In this document: in pieces, positions 43,975-53,269 of the stretch
How the letters are laid out: each line of letters begins with the position of its first letter
How positions within the stretch are numbered: the stretch's first letter is position 1
Assembly (NCBI GenBank): GCA_013044385.1
Contig: JABEUN010000081.1
Location: forward strand, 27,314 to 91,313
Reading direction: 5' to 3'
DNA length: 64,000 nucleotides
Source of the DNA: Acidimicrobiaceae bacterium
Lineage (GTDB): Bacteria; Actinomycetota; Acidimicrobiia; Acidimicrobiales; Acidimicrobiaceae
Notes under the pieces: generated by a model
Database searches by the model: none
Seen by the model: only the letters and a program-made list of their open reading frames with translations
Told to the model about the DNA's origin: nothing
Translations under genes and position numbers: made by a program

Positions 43975-45129
43975 TCAAACTGCCCTGGGAAGCCGCACAG
44001 TAAGCCTGGTTCCCTCGCCCATCTTCGAGTAGACCTCGAACGCTCCGCCGACCAGTTCCGCCCTCTCTCTCATGCCGAGTAACCCATAGTGGTCGTCGCC
44101 GTGCTCCTGATCGGTGTCGAAACCGATCCCGTCGTCTGAGACCACGAGCACCACCTCACCACCTGTCTCGCGCAACTTCACGTGTGCGCTGGTCGCCCGG
44201 GAGTGCTTGGTGATATTGGCGAGGGCCTCCTGACAGATCCGGAAAAGGGCTGTCTCTGCGTGAGGACTAATTGAGATCGAACCACAATCCACACTCACAA
44301 CTACGGTGTGGACCGACCTAGCGATCGACTCCAGTGCAGCCGAAAGTCCCAGATCATCCAGAACACCGGGCCTCAGCTTCCAGATCGACGCACGAACCTC
44401 GCCAAGAGTCAGGCGGGCCAACTCTTTGGCCTTGGCGATCTCCTTTACCACTACGTCTGGTTCATCGGGCGAAGCGCCTTCTGCCGCATCAAGGTGGAAT
44501 AGGAGTGATAGGAGTCCTTGACCTATCCCGTCGTGAATGTCTGCGGCAATCCTTCGCCTCTCGGACTCCTGCGCCTCGATAGTAAGGCTTGCAAATCGGG
44601 AGAGCTCGGCCTCACGCTTCGCCAAGCGGGCGAGCAGCATCGAATTCTCCATCGACGAGGCAACCAGCGAGGCAACCACACCGAGCACCTCGGTGACTGG
44701 ACCGAAATCCTTCAGGGGAAATGCCCAGTGGACGTTGATCACACCGACGACTTCGCTGCCCCTCTTCATGGGTACTGACACGAGTGATGCGAAATCCTCG
44801 CCCTTCAACTCGGGAATGTATCGATACCGCTTGTCCTCCCACTTGTTCGCCACGGCCGCAGCGACACCGGTACGGGCAACGTCACCTGCAATTCCGTCAC
44901 CCATCGCCAGTTCAATTTTGCCCCTAAGGCTGTCGAAGGGTGGGGTCGCACCGATAAGAGTCAGTCGACGTCTCTCTGAGTCGACCATGTGGACGAAGCA
45001 CACGTCCGCCTCGACGGATTGGGTGACCACCTCCGCCACGTGCTGGGCCACCTCCTCGGGTTCGTTACCGATGGACATAGCTTCTGCAATTGACCTTATG
45101 AGTCCGAGCTGATCAATCGGCGAAAGCAT
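43975..45129 (-). CDS. GAF-domain sensor histidine kinase (NarL/DesK type)
   Basis: The 384-residue kinase has a GAF domain (about 15-165), a short coiled linker, a HisKA_3 dimerisation helix with the phosphorylated histidine in 'RRRIAADIHDGIGQGL', and an HATPase domain ('ALFRICQEALANITKHS', 'VSDDGIGFD', 'GLLGMRERAELVGG'). No membrane segment is seen, so it senses a cytoplasmic signal through GAF. Its start overlaps the response regulator stop (TGATG), so the pair is co-translated. Its place between the aldolase and rpe suggests control of carbon fixation, which is inference. Confidence 0.92.
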   Translation of the reverse strand: MLSPIDQLGLIRSIAEAMSIGNEPEEVAQHVAEVVTQSVEADVCFVHMVDSERRRLTLIGATPPFDSLRGKIELAMGDGIAGDVARTGVAAAVANKWEDKRYRYIPELKGEDFASLVSVPMKRGSEVVGVINVHWAFPLKDFGPVTEVLGVVASLVASSMENSMLLARLAKREAELSRFASLTIEAQESERRRIAADIHDGIGQGLLSLLFHLDAAEGASPDEPDVVVKEIAKAKELARLTLGEVRASIWKLRPGVLDDLGLSAALESIARSVHTVVVSVDCGSISISPHAETALFRICQEALANITKHSRATSAHVKLRETGGEVVLVVSDDGIGFDTDQEHGDDHYGLLGMRERAELVGGAFEVYSKMGEGTRLTVRLPRAV

Positions 45130-45929
45130 CAGTGGAAGATCCCTTCTCTCATTGCAACGGCCACCGCTTGAGTCCTATCTCTAACCTCAAGTTTCCTGTA
45201 GATGGAGCTCAAGTGGGTCTTTATGGTCTCTTCGCCGAGAAAAAGCCTCGCAGCGATTGACTTGTTGGACATACCCCTGACAACCTGCTCGAGTACCTCA
45301 CTCTCCCGTTTTGTCAGACCAAGGTGGGCACCCGGCCAGAACTCCCCCGAATGCAACTTGGCTGCAAACAGGGCGACCCTTCCAGCAATTGCAGGATCAA
45401 TGACGATATCGCCTTGGACAACCCGCTCCAAGTATCCGATAAGTTCCGTCGAACTCGCCTGCTTCAGCAGAAATCCCCTCGCACCGAGTCGCAGGCCCTC
45501 GAACAGATACTGCTCATCGTCATAGACCGTGAACAAAACCACCGGGATTCCTGGGTGACGGAGAACCACCTCTCTGCATAGGTCGATTCCCGACTCGGCT
45601 CTCAGACGTATATCTGTTAGCACGACGTCCACCGAAGTTCTATCGAGCCAAGCCATGGCTTCCCGTGCGGTTCTCGTCTGGCCCACTATCACGGCCCGAT
45701 CGGCGTGCCTTTTGAACATTGCGCTCAATCCGTCGAGGATTACCTCGTGATCATCGACCAGAAGTACCGATATGGGACCCGACCTGTCGACACTTTCGCT
45801 TTCCTCAGGAGTTGTCACCGACTCGACTCTAGCGAAATTCGCCGATCCAAGAGGTAGGTTCCGGGTATTGTCGCTCTCCTCTGCAGGTTCACACCCGTTC
45901 TCCCCCCAAAGTGGGATAGATACGCCCAC
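45129..45929 (-). CDS. NarL/FixJ-family response regulator
   Basis: The 266-residue protein has a receiver domain from about residue 52 ('ISVLLVDDHEVILDGL'), the phospho-acceptor aspartate in 'VVLTDIRL', and a C-terminal LuxR-type helix-turn-helix ('LTKRESEVLEQVVRGMSNK', 'ETIKTHLSSIYRKL'). The first 50 residues are a Ser/Glu-rich extension; the true start may be internal. It is the cognate partner of the GAF kinase downstream. The target genes are unknown, with rpe-tkt/glpX-prk, read divergently from 46007, the nearest candidates. Confidence 0.9.
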   Translation of the reverse strand: MGVSIPLWGENGCEPAEESDNTRNLPLGSANFARVESVTTPEESESVDRSGPISVLLVDDHEVILDGLSAMFKRHADRAVIVGQTRTAREAMAWLDRTSVDVVLTDIRLRAESGIDLCREVVLRHPGIPVVLFTVYDDEQYLFEGLRLGARGFLLKQASSTELIGYLERVVQGDIVIDPAIAGRVALFAAKLHSGEFWPGAHLGLTKRESEVLEQVVRGMSNKSIAARLFLGEETIKTHLSSIYRKLEVRDRTQAVAVAMREGIFH

Positions 45930-46006
45930 GCATCCAAATAGCTTCTTATTGGGAACCGTGACTTTCGGTACTCAGGACGAAAGATGCGAGCGAGAGGCGG
46001 GATCGG

Positions 46007-46717
46007 TTGATTGCGACCCAATCTGCGGAGTCTGAACCTACGGTAATGATCGTGCCGTCAGTCCTGCCGGCTGACTTTTCACGACTCGGAGCAGAGTGTG
46101 AGAGGCTGACCGAAGCCGGTGTCGACCGAATCCAGTGGGACGTCATGGACGGCAACTTCGTACCGAACCTAACTTTCGGACCAGACGTAATAGCAGCGTG
46201 TCGCCCCTATACCTCGCTTTTATTCGAAGCGCATTTGATGATCGACAGGCCAGAGGAGACGCTAGGTCGCTACGTCGACGCCGGTTGTGAGCTGATCATC
46301 ATCCACGCAGAATCAACCCGCCATCTCCACAGGACTCTCACCAAGGTCACAGAACTGGGAGCTAAAGCAGCTCTAGCACTGAATCCGTCTACCCCAGCAG
46401 TTGTCGTGGAGAGCGTCCTGGACCTACTGGACATGGTCCTAGTCATGACCGTGAACCCCGGCTTCGGCGGGCAGGCATACATCTCAACGATGGAGCCGAA
46501 GATCTCGGCGATCCGGGAGATGATCAACAACTCTGGGCGTACAATCGACCTCGAAGTGGACGGCGGCATTTCCAATCGAACCGTGTCAGGAGCCGCCTCC
46601 GCAGGTGCCAACGTGTTAGTTGCGGGAAGTTGGCTATTCAGCCACACCGGTGGACTCAAATCCGCCACAGATGAACTTAGAAAATTGGCTAACGAAGCAA
46701 GAAGGCGGGTGCAATGA
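46007..46717 (+). CDS. rpe: Ribulose-phosphate 3-epimerase
   Basis: The 236-residue protein starts at TTG; an ATG at 46046 just before the first strand is possible. TIM-barrel epimerase marks are '[14 protein letters not shown]', '[16 protein letters not shown]', '[12 protein letters not shown]', '[13 protein letters not shown]' and '[12 protein letters not shown]', including the metal-binding His and the two catalytic Asp. It interconverts xylulose 5-phosphate and ribulose 5-phosphate, feeding phosphoribulokinase two genes on. It overlaps the transketolase-GlpX gene as ATGA. Confidence 0.95.
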   Translation: MIATQSAESEPTVMIVPSVLPADFSRLGAECERLTEAGVDRIQWDVMDGNFVPNLTFGPDVIAACRPYTSLLFEAHLMIDRPEETLGRYVDAGCELIIIHAESTRHLHRTLTKVTELGAKAALALNPSTPAVVVESVLDLLDMVLVMTVNPGFGGQAYISTMEPKISAIREMINNSGRTIDLEVDGGISNRTVSGAASAGANVLVAGSWLFSHTGGLKSATDELRKLANEARRRVQ

Positions 46718-49686
46718 GTCCGACCACAAACACTGCCGGATTCGATCAGGTTGACAGGCTATTTGTCGACACGATCAGGCTCCTCTCTGTTGATCAGGTA
46801 GAAGCGGCCAAATCGGGGCACCCAGGTTTACCTATGGGCCTGGCACCAGTCGCATACACGATCTTCAGCCGGTTTCTGAAGTTCGATCCAAGTTGGCCGG
46901 AATGGCCGGATAGGGACCGTTTCGTACTTTCGGCTGGCCACGGCTCAGCCCTGCTCTACTCACTTCTCCACTTGTATGGATATCCGCTGACGATCGACGA
47001 CCTAAAGCAGTTCAGGCAGTGGGGTTCACTCACACCCGGTCACCCCGAGTTTGGCCATACCGCAGGAGTGGAGGTTACAACCGGGCCCCTCGGGCAGGGA
47101 CTTGCAACCTCGGTCGGCCTAGCTCTGGCTGAGCGCATGGCGGCGAGCAGGGCCAATATCGCCGGCCACGCAGCAATCGTGGACCACCACACTTTCGTCC
47201 TGGCATCTGATGGTGACTTGATGGAGGGAGTATCCCACGAAGCCGCCTCCCTCGCCGGCCATCTCGGACTTGGTCGACTGATCGTCTGCTTCGACAATAA
47301 CGACGTCACAATCGACGGTCCAGCCAGTCAGGCATGCAGCGACGACGTTCTCGCCCGCTTTTCGTCGTACGGCTGGCACACCGTTTCAGTCGGAGACGGA
47401 AACGATCTGGACAGTATCTCAACGGCAATCAGTGGTGCTGTAGAGGAGACCGATAGGCCATCTCTGATTGCGGTCAAGACAACAATTGGGTTTGGCTCGC
47501 CCACCAGGGCAGGAAAAAGCTCCGCACACGGCGGGCACTTCGGCAAGGACGAGACTGCGGCGACGAAGACCTATTTCGGGTTTTCACCAGACCTGTCCTT
47601 TTACGTACCAGACGAGGTCAAGATCAGGGCTGCAGAACGAATAGCCATCGGACACGACCTTGCCACAAAGTGGAAAGAGTTGGCGAAAAAGCAGAAGTTC
47701 GAGACTCCGACCGTTGCGGTGTCAGATGACAAGTTGGCAAAACTGATTGAGTTCGAACCCGGATCGCAGCTAGCGACCCGAATTGCATCGAACCAGAACC
47801 TCAGCATTCTGATGGACGAGATCGACTCACTCGTTGGCGGATCAGCCGATCTGAGCGAATCAACTGGCACCAAACTCGCAGTGCAGCAGATTTCGAAGGG
47901 TAAATACTCCGGCCGCGTAATCAACTATGGAATCCGAGAACACGCCATGGCGGCGTGCTCCAACGGCATGTCACTACACGGGGGGTTCCGCCCATTCTGC
48001 TCGACCTTTTTAGTCTTTTCCGACTACATGAGGCCGTCCATGCGCCTATCAGCGCTGATGGGACTTCCCGTGATCTACATCCTGACGCATGACTCGATCG
48101 CTGTCGGCGAAGATGGACCCACACATCAACCGGTTGAGCATCTTGCAGCCCTACGCTCCATTCCAAATCTGGCGGTCATCCGACCCGCAGATGCCAACGA
48201 GACCTCAGAGGCGTGGCGATGCGCACTGAAGAGGACCGATGGCCCGACTGCTCTGGTGCTTTCACGCCAGGCCTTACCGACCCTCGATACCGCAGAGGCG
48301 GGGTGGCTGAGCCAAACTGGTGCTCGCATCGTCTTCGGAGAAGAGAACCACGACCTTACAATCTTGGCCACCGGTTCCGAAGTTGGACTTGCCATCGAAG
48401 CAGCGAAACGTCTCGGGGAAGATCATTCGCTTGCGACTCGAGTTGTCTCGGTGCCATGGAGGGAGAGACTCCTTTCGTTAGATATGGATCATATTGAAGC
48501 ACTTGCCGGCAGAGCCGATAGAAGGTTCGTCATCGAGGCTGGTTCGCCACTCGGTTGGGACGCACTAGCAACTGGACCGAACAGGATCATCTCGATTTCC
48601 ACTTTCGGATCGTCGGCACCTGGTGCACTCGTCTTGGAGAAGTACGGCTTTTCGGTGGATAAAGTTGTCGCAAGAATCCTAGACAGCAAGTTGAACCATG
48701 AAATTCCGGTCGACGAAGATCCTTCATCGCCGATCTCTTTATTGCCTACACTCATTCGTGCCACCGTGGAAGCTGCAGTTGCTTGCCAACCATACGTTGG
48801 GGGTGGGGACAAATCGGCCGCCGATCTCGCGTGCGTGACGGCAATGAGGAACTCTATGGCAGAGAGTACGGCCGAAGTGACAGTCGCAATCGGTGAGGGC
48901 GTCAAAGACAAGGCGCCAATGCTGTTCGAGGGGGAGGTGCTCGGAACTGTAGGTGGGCAGCATTTCGAGATCGCCGTGGACCCGCTCGAAGGGACGAACT
49001 ACTGTGCAAAGGGGCAGGACGGTGCAGTTTCCGTCGTAGCGGCGGCCGAGAGCGGATCCCTGTACGCAACAGCCGGGTTCTATATGGACAAACTTGTCGT
49101 ACCCGCTAAAGCACGTGACGCCATCGATATACGTCTGTCTGCAACGCAGAACCTTATATCCATCGCAGCGGCTCTCGGCGTCGAGGTTTCCGACCTCCGT
49201 GTAGTTGTGCTTAGCAAGCCGCGCCACGAAAGACTGATCTCCGAGATCCGTGACACTGGCGCCAAGGTTATAGAGATTCCTGATGGCGACGTGATGGCGA
49301 GTCTGAAGGTTATGTTGCCGGATTCAAACATCGATGTGCTGATGGGGATAGGTGGAGCACCCGAAGGCGTCATCACCGCGTGCGCTGCGAAGATATTGGG
49401 CGCCGGCATGCAAGGCCGCCTGGCACCCCAATCCGACGAGGAAAGGGCAGTACTTGACCTGGTTGAGCGGGAGTGGGGTCGCCGGGTACTCACTGCAGAG
49501 GACATGGTAAAGGGCGAGTCCGTCTTGGTGGCGACTGCCGTCACCGACTCAGCACCACTACGAGGACCGCGAAAGTCGCCTTCAGGTCTGACGACCCAGT
49601 CCGTGGTCATCGCCCAGGGTCGAGTCACTTACGTTGAAACAACGGTAGGAAATCCCACCCATGTCGAGCGGACTGGAGTCAACTGA
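46714..49686 (+). CDS. tkt-glpX: Transketolase fused to GlpX-type fructose/sedoheptulose bisphosphatase
   Basis: A single 990-residue frame holds both enzymes. Residues about 12-660 are transketolase: thiamine diphosphate motif 'SDGDLMEG' (165-172) with 'FDNND', catalytic E409 in 'GIREH', and '[15 protein letters not shown]' (459-473). Residues about 677-985 are a complete class II (GlpX) bisphosphatase: D699 in 'GGDK', E728 in 'IGEG', 'DPLEGT' (756-761), 'LSKPRH' and 'GGAPEG' with E884. GlpX enzymes act on fructose and often sedoheptulose bisphosphate, and sedoheptulose 7-phosphate is a transketolase substrate, so two consecutive Calvin-cycle steps are joined. The linker is short (about 15 residues, Asp/Pro/Ser-rich) and no frameshift or internal stop is seen. 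Confidence 0.93.
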   Translation: MSPTTNTAGFDQVDRLFVDTIRLLSVDQVEAAKSGHPGLPMGLAPVAYTIFSRFLKFDPSWPEWPDRDRFVLSAGHGSALLYSLLHLYGYPLTIDDLKQFRQWGSLTPGHPEFGHTAGVEVTTGPLGQGLATSVGLALAERMAASRANIAGHAAIVDHHTFVLASDGDLMEGVSHEAASLAGHLGLGRLIVCFDNNDVTIDGPASQACSDDVLARFSSYGWHTVSVGDGNDLDSISTAISGAVEETDRPSLIAVKTTIGFGSPTRAGKSSAHGGHFGKDETAATKTYFGFSPDLSFYVPDEVKIRAAERIAIGHDLATKWKELAKKQKFETPTVAVSDDKLAKLIEFEPGSQLATRIASNQNLSILMDEIDSLVGGSADLSESTGTKLAVQQISKGKYSGRVINYGIREHAMAACSNGMSLHGGFRPFCSTFLVFSDYMRPSMRLSALMGLPVIYILTHDSIAVGEDGPTHQPVEHLAALRSIPNLAVIRPADANETSEAWRCALKRTDGPTALVLSRQALPTLDTAEAGWLSQTGARIVFGEENHDLTILATGSEVGLAIEAAKRLGEDHSLATRVVSVPWRERLLSLDMDHIEALAGRADRRFVIEAGSPLGWDALATGPNRIISISTFGSSAPGALVLEKYGFSVDKVVARILDSKLNHEIPVDEDPSSPISLLPTLIRATVEAAVACQPYVGGGDKSAADLACVTAMRNSMAESTAEVTVAIGEGVKDKAPMLFEGEVLGTVGGQHFEIAVDPLEGTNYCAKGQDGAVSVVAAAESGSLYATAGFYMDKLVVPAKARDAIDIRLSATQNLISIAAALGVEVSDLRVVVLSKPRHERLISEIRDTGAKVIEIPDGDVMASLKVMLPDSNIDVLMGIGGAPEGVITACAAKILGAGMQGRLAPQSDEERAVLDLVEREWGRRVLTAEDMVKGESVLVATAVTDSAPLRGPRKSPSGLTTQSVVIAQGRVTYVETTVGNPTHVERTGVN

Positions 49687-50624
49687 TGCCCCACCGAGTC
49701 GCTCTGCTCGAACGAGTTCGCGGCGAACAGAATCGCGGCAGACACGTTCCCATGCTCGCAATCGCTGGCGACAGCGCTTCCGGAAAGACCACATTGACCA
49801 GGGGACTGGTCGGCGCACTCGGCAGTGACAAGATCACCTCTATGTGCACCGATGACTATCACCGTTACGACCGCACTGAGCGAAAATCACTTCCGTTTAC
49901 ACCTCTAAACCCAGAGTGCAACTATCTAACCATTATGGAGCAGCATCTCCAACTCCTTACCTTGGGCCAGCCGATCCTAAAACCCGTATACAACCATGCC
50001 CAAGGAACCCTCGATAGGCCGGTGCTCCTCGAGCCGCAGGAGTTCGTCATAATCGAAGGCCTGTTCCCCCTCTATTCGAAACTGTCCCGTGCATGCTTCG
50101 ACGTGACCGTATTTCTAGATCCGCCTGAGCCTCTGAGGCACAAGTGGAAGGTGAACCGAGACACCAGCCAGCGCGGATACACCGAGGAGCAGGTTCTGGC
50201 TGATCTGGTGCGAAGGGAGCCTGAGTCTGCCGCATTCATTAGGCCCCAGAGGAAGCACGCCGACATCGTGATCAGGTTCAAACCCACCTCCGATGACAAT
50301 GGAGACAATCTGAACGTCGAGATCCTACTGAGGCCAACCATAACGCATCCTGACCTGAGCGATATCTTGAGTAGCGACACCCGCGAGGCGATTCACCTCA
50401 AGCTGATCCGGGACGAGGATGGAAAACCAGTCGATGCCCTACACGTCCACGGCGGAGCTCCCCAAGGAATGACTCGCGAGATCGAAGAGGCGATCTGGTC
50501 CCACATGAACATACCAACTCCAATTCCGGAATCGATAGGTTCAGTCGGTCCCGCAAACAGGAGCGAGCCTTTGGCTGTTGCGCAGTTGGTGCTCCTTTAC
50601 CACCTACTGGCGGCGAACTCCTAG
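49686..50624 (+). CDS. prk: Phosphoribulokinase
   Basis: The 312-residue kinase has the P-loop 'GDSASGKT' (28-35), 'TDDYHRYDRTER', 'LNPECNYLTIMEQHL', the catalytic-region 'IIEGLFPLYS' and 'KVNRDTSQRGYTEEQVLADL'. It phosphorylates ribulose 5-phosphate to RuBP, the RubisCO substrate, and so marks a real Calvin cycle and not a RubisCO-like salvage route. The start overlaps the preceding stop by one base (TGATG). The 27-residue N-terminal leader could be shorter if the ATG before 'LAIAGDS' is used. Confidence 0.95.
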   Translation: MPHRVALLERVRGEQNRGRHVPMLAIAGDSASGKTTLTRGLVGALGSDKITSMCTDDYHRYDRTERKSLPFTPLNPECNYLTIMEQHLQLLTLGQPILKPVYNHAQGTLDRPVLLEPQEFVIIEGLFPLYSKLSRACFDVTVFLDPPEPLRHKWKVNRDTSQRGYTEEQVLADLVRREPESAAFIRPQRKHADIVIRFKPTSDDNGDNLNVEILLRPTITHPDLSDILSSDTREAIHLKLIRDEDGKPVDALHVHGGAPQGMTREIEEAIWSHMNIPTPIPESIGSVGPANRSEPLAVAQLVLLYHLLAANS

Positions 50625-50655
50625 GCGAAAGGACTAAGCGGTCAGGCTAAGCCAA

Positions 50656-50671
50656 TGGGCTCTTTAGCCCA
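50656..50671. terminator. Stem-loop between convergent prk and lipoprotein genes
   Basis: TGGGCT-CTTT-AGCCCA is a perfect 6-base stem with a 4-base loop, 32 bases after the prk stop and overlapping the stop of the facing lipoprotein gene. Its position suits a bidirectional transcript end, although T-runs are absent. Confidence 0.45.
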
Positions 50672-51575
50672 GAGCCTTCGAGATCGGCATTGTCTCAGAT
50701 GCTGGCGGCGGAGTCACGTTCACCGCCACACCGAAGTTAGACAGGTTCAGCTGAATAGCCACCGTAGCCTGCGCAGAAGTCGGTAGGCCCGGTCCGGACA
50801 GGGACATACTCATGGTCATCTGTCGCAGAAGCCCCGAGGAGTCGACCCACACCTCGATCGGTATCGGCTTGGTTCCCAGCACCGATTCGAGCTTTGCTAG
50901 AGCCGTAGTCGATGCCGACTTGGCAAGGATGCCCGCCACATTTAAAGAACCTGAGTATTCAGTCGTCGGAACACCGTCGATAGTTGCAGTTGCCACCTTG
51001 GTCAGGCCGCCGCCAGAAAGGTTCTTCACGAAACTCAGTATCGAAGCGGGATCTGCAGTTGCCCCAGACAACGGATTTGCGGCATTGGATCCGAGAAAGG
51101 AAGTCGCAACCTGCTTGACATTGATCGAGAGCCACTTGATTCCAGGCGGAAGTGCCGCAGAGAGAGTTGGAGGCGCCCCTATGTACTCAGTACCTCCAAC
51201 CAGGATCGCATCGACCTTCCCATTCAATGGCGCCGGCAGAGTGGTGACGAACTCCGCTACTGGCGATCCCGAGCCTACGGACTCTGAGCCGGAAAGTGAA
51301 ACGTTTTCGGATGCATGTCCCGCGATACTGATCGACTCGACGAGATTGACGTCGAAACTCTTGGCCCCGAGCGTCTTTGTGTAAGAGGCGAGCACGATCG
51401 ACTTCGGCGAGACACTCTGACTTGGACTTGACGAGGAGCCAGAACCTGTGGACTTGCCACTTGAACTAGCTGATAGAGCGGAAGAGCCGCAGGAGGCCAA
51501 CGCGACTGAGGCGATAAGAAGTGATGAAGCTGTAAATGCGCTCCGTCTTGGGGTTTTCACTTTTGTCTTGAACAT
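50664..51575 (-). CDS. Secreted lipoprotein of unknown function
   Basis: The protein has 303 residues from ATG 51575, which has AGGGGAAGAG upstream (longer frame to 51623). The N-terminus is basic, then hydrophobic, ending at the lipobox 'VALASCGSS', and is followed by a Ser/Gly-rich linker of about 40 residues. The remaining body is strand-rich with small residues and reads like the lipid-binding-type folds of actinobacterial LppX/LprG proteins ('TTEYSGSLNVAGIL', 'IEVWVDSSGLLRQM'). That resemblance is structural impression only. It would be lipidated by the Lgt encoded at 30328-31110. Confidence 0.8.
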   Translation of the reverse strand: MFKTKVKTPRRSAFTASSLLIASVALASCGSSALSASSSGKSTGSGSSSSPSQSVSPKSIVLASYTKTLGAKSFDVNLVESISIAGHASENVSLSGSESVGSGSPVAEFVTTLPAPLNGKVDAILVGGTEYIGAPPTLSAALPPGIKWLSINVKQVATSFLGSNAANPLSGATADPASILSFVKNLSGGGLTKVATATIDGVPTTEYSGSLNVAGILAKSASTTALAKLESVLGTKPIPIEVWVDSSGLLRQMTMSMSLSGPGLPTSAQATVAIQLNLSNFGVAVNVTPPPASETMPISKALG

Positions 51576-51699
51576 CGACAATCTCTCTTCCCCTTTGCCG
51601 TGAACTACCAAACACGGCACCACCGGACAACTCTAACCCATGTCGAACCGGAAGGTGTTATGCGTCATGCAGATCGGCAAATATAGCTAAACGCCGAGA

Positions 51700-52956
51700 T
51701 CAGCCACCGAGTATTACCCTAGGGCCTCGACGCCAACTCAGGTAGTGCCAAGTCCAATTCAAAAGTACCGACAGTCGGTTCCTGAAGCCAAGGAGCGTGA
51801 AAAGGTGGAGTATTAGCCAAGCGAACCAAGCAAGTCCACCGGTCATATCGACCCCATTAGCCAACTTCACCACTGCTGCATGGCGCCCTATAGTCGCCAT
51901 AATTCCCTTATCTTTGAACTGGAATTCAGTCGTCTCGCCACCGGTCATGAGCGACTTGATCTGCTTGGCAGCGTGCATTCCCGCCTGGATCGCAGGCTGC
52001 GCCACCTGCGGAAGTAGCGCTGATCCGTCCTGGGTTGTTGCAGCCGCAACGTCACCGACTGCGAACTCGAAATTCCGACCAGTGATGCGCAGGTCATTGT
52101 CCACCAGAATACGGCCACCCCTTCCCTGCGGGAACCCGAGGTCGGCGATCACCCGGTCGACGCCGACACCGGCGGCCCAAAGGACCATACCACACTCGAT
52201 CTCTTCGCCGGAACCGAGGAATACCCTGTTCTGCCCGATCTCCTTGACGGTTTCGTCGGTCCTCACCTCGACTCCGCGCTTCCTGAGTTCCCTACGGGCG
52301 TAGTCCGAGAGTCGATCATCGAATACCGACAGAAGCCTCGGCTGCTGCTCGATAAGGATCACCCTTGCCGCGCTGGGATCGACCCCTTTGTAATCGTTGG
52401 CAAGGGAGTTTGCCCTGAGTTCTGCAAGTGCCCCGGCCATCTCCACTCCAGTGGCTCCCCCACCCACCACTACAGTGGTCAGTTCGCCGTGTCCCGTTCC
52501 CGTCGCCTCCACCCTCTCGAGCTGGAAGAAGAGTCGGTTGCGGACGCGCAGCGCATCGTCCAATGTGTAAATTGCGTGGCTGAATTCAGCCGCACCTGGC
52601 ACACCGAAATAGTTGGTGGTGGCACCGATTGCCAGAACGAGATAGTCGTATGGAAGCTCCGTATCATCATCAAATATGAGTCTTTTGGCGTCATGGTCGA
52701 CACGCGCGATCGAGCCATTCCTGAAGGTCGTATTCTTCATTCGACGAAGAAGCGTTCGAATCGGGAAGACCACGTCACCGGGGTTGAGTCCAGCCGTCGC
52801 GACCTGGTAGAGAAGCGGTTGGAAAGTGGCATAGGTGTGCCTGTCGACAAGGGTAATCCTCACCCTTGCATCTTGGAGTTCGCTCACAGCCGATAGGCCC
52901 GCGAATCCTGCTCCAACAACAACCACGTGAGGAATAAGGCCGCCTCGATTTTCCAT
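51700..52956 (-). CDS. ndh: Type II NADH:quinone oxidoreductase
   Basis: The protein has 418 residues from ATG 52956, with GGGAG seven bases upstream; the frame continues to 53052 without a better site. Two nucleotide folds are present: FAD in 'VVGAGFAGLSAVSEL' and NADH in 'VVVGGGATGVEMAGALAEL'. 'ATFQPLLYQVATAGL' and 'VFAVGD'-like 'FEFAVGDVAAAT' are type II NADH dehydrogenase marks. A hydrophobic C-terminal segment ('LAWFAWLILHLFTLLGF') anchors it to the membrane. It would pass NADH electrons to menaquinone without proton pumping. Confidence 0.93.
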   Translation of the reverse strand: MENRGGLIPHVVVVGAGFAGLSAVSELQDARVRITLVDRHTYATFQPLLYQVATAGLNPGDVVFPIRTLLRRMKNTTFRNGSIARVDHDAKRLIFDDDTELPYDYLVLAIGATTNYFGVPGAAEFSHAIYTLDDALRVRNRLFFQLERVEATGTGHGELTTVVVGGGATGVEMAGALAELRANSLANDYKGVDPSAARVILIEQQPRLLSVFDDRLSDYARRELRKRGVEVRTDETVKEIGQNRVFLGSGEEIECGMVLWAAGVGVDRVIADLGFPQGRGGRILVDNDLRITGRNFEFAVGDVAAATTQDGSALLPQVAQPAIQAGMHAAKQIKSLMTGGETTEFQFKDKGIMATIGRHAAVVKLANGVDMTGGLAWFAWLILHLFTLLGFRNRLSVLLNWTWHYLSWRRGPRVILGG

Positions 52957-53269
52957 ATGCCTGCTCCCACATCTTTCCTGTTTCCCCGAGCCGGGTAGTT
53001 CGGAATAGCGATCGTCACGCCACCATTTCCCACAATCCCGGCCCACAAACATGTCTATTCGAACAGCCGCATCGGCTCCAATTTGAGTGCCTCGACCTCA
53101 CCAACTCAAGGTAATTGGCCCGCAGGTGGTAAGACATTCACACCGAAAAGTGGCCCCGCATTCCCAAGCCTAGTTTGACCGCCATCGCATCTCGCAATAA
53201 GCAGTCTCGCACTCGGTAAAGGTACGGTGAAACTTTTGCTCATCCACCGAATCAGTGCGTGCCGGTCGC
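52957..53269. other. 313-base intergenic region upstream of ndh
   Basis: No gene is seen. It contains an imperfect inverted repeat at 53078-53118 (CCAATT-TGAGT against ACTCA...AATTGG, with a 4-base bulge) that may be part of the ndh control region. No Rex-type or other named operator is recognisable. Confidence 0.4.

Noticed and set aside
46714..49686. Two separate genes (transketolase and glpX) joined by a sequencing error
   Set aside because: The frame is continuous and coding character is kept across the junction. No stop codon, start codon with a ribosome-binding site, or homopolymer run suggesting an indel is seen there.
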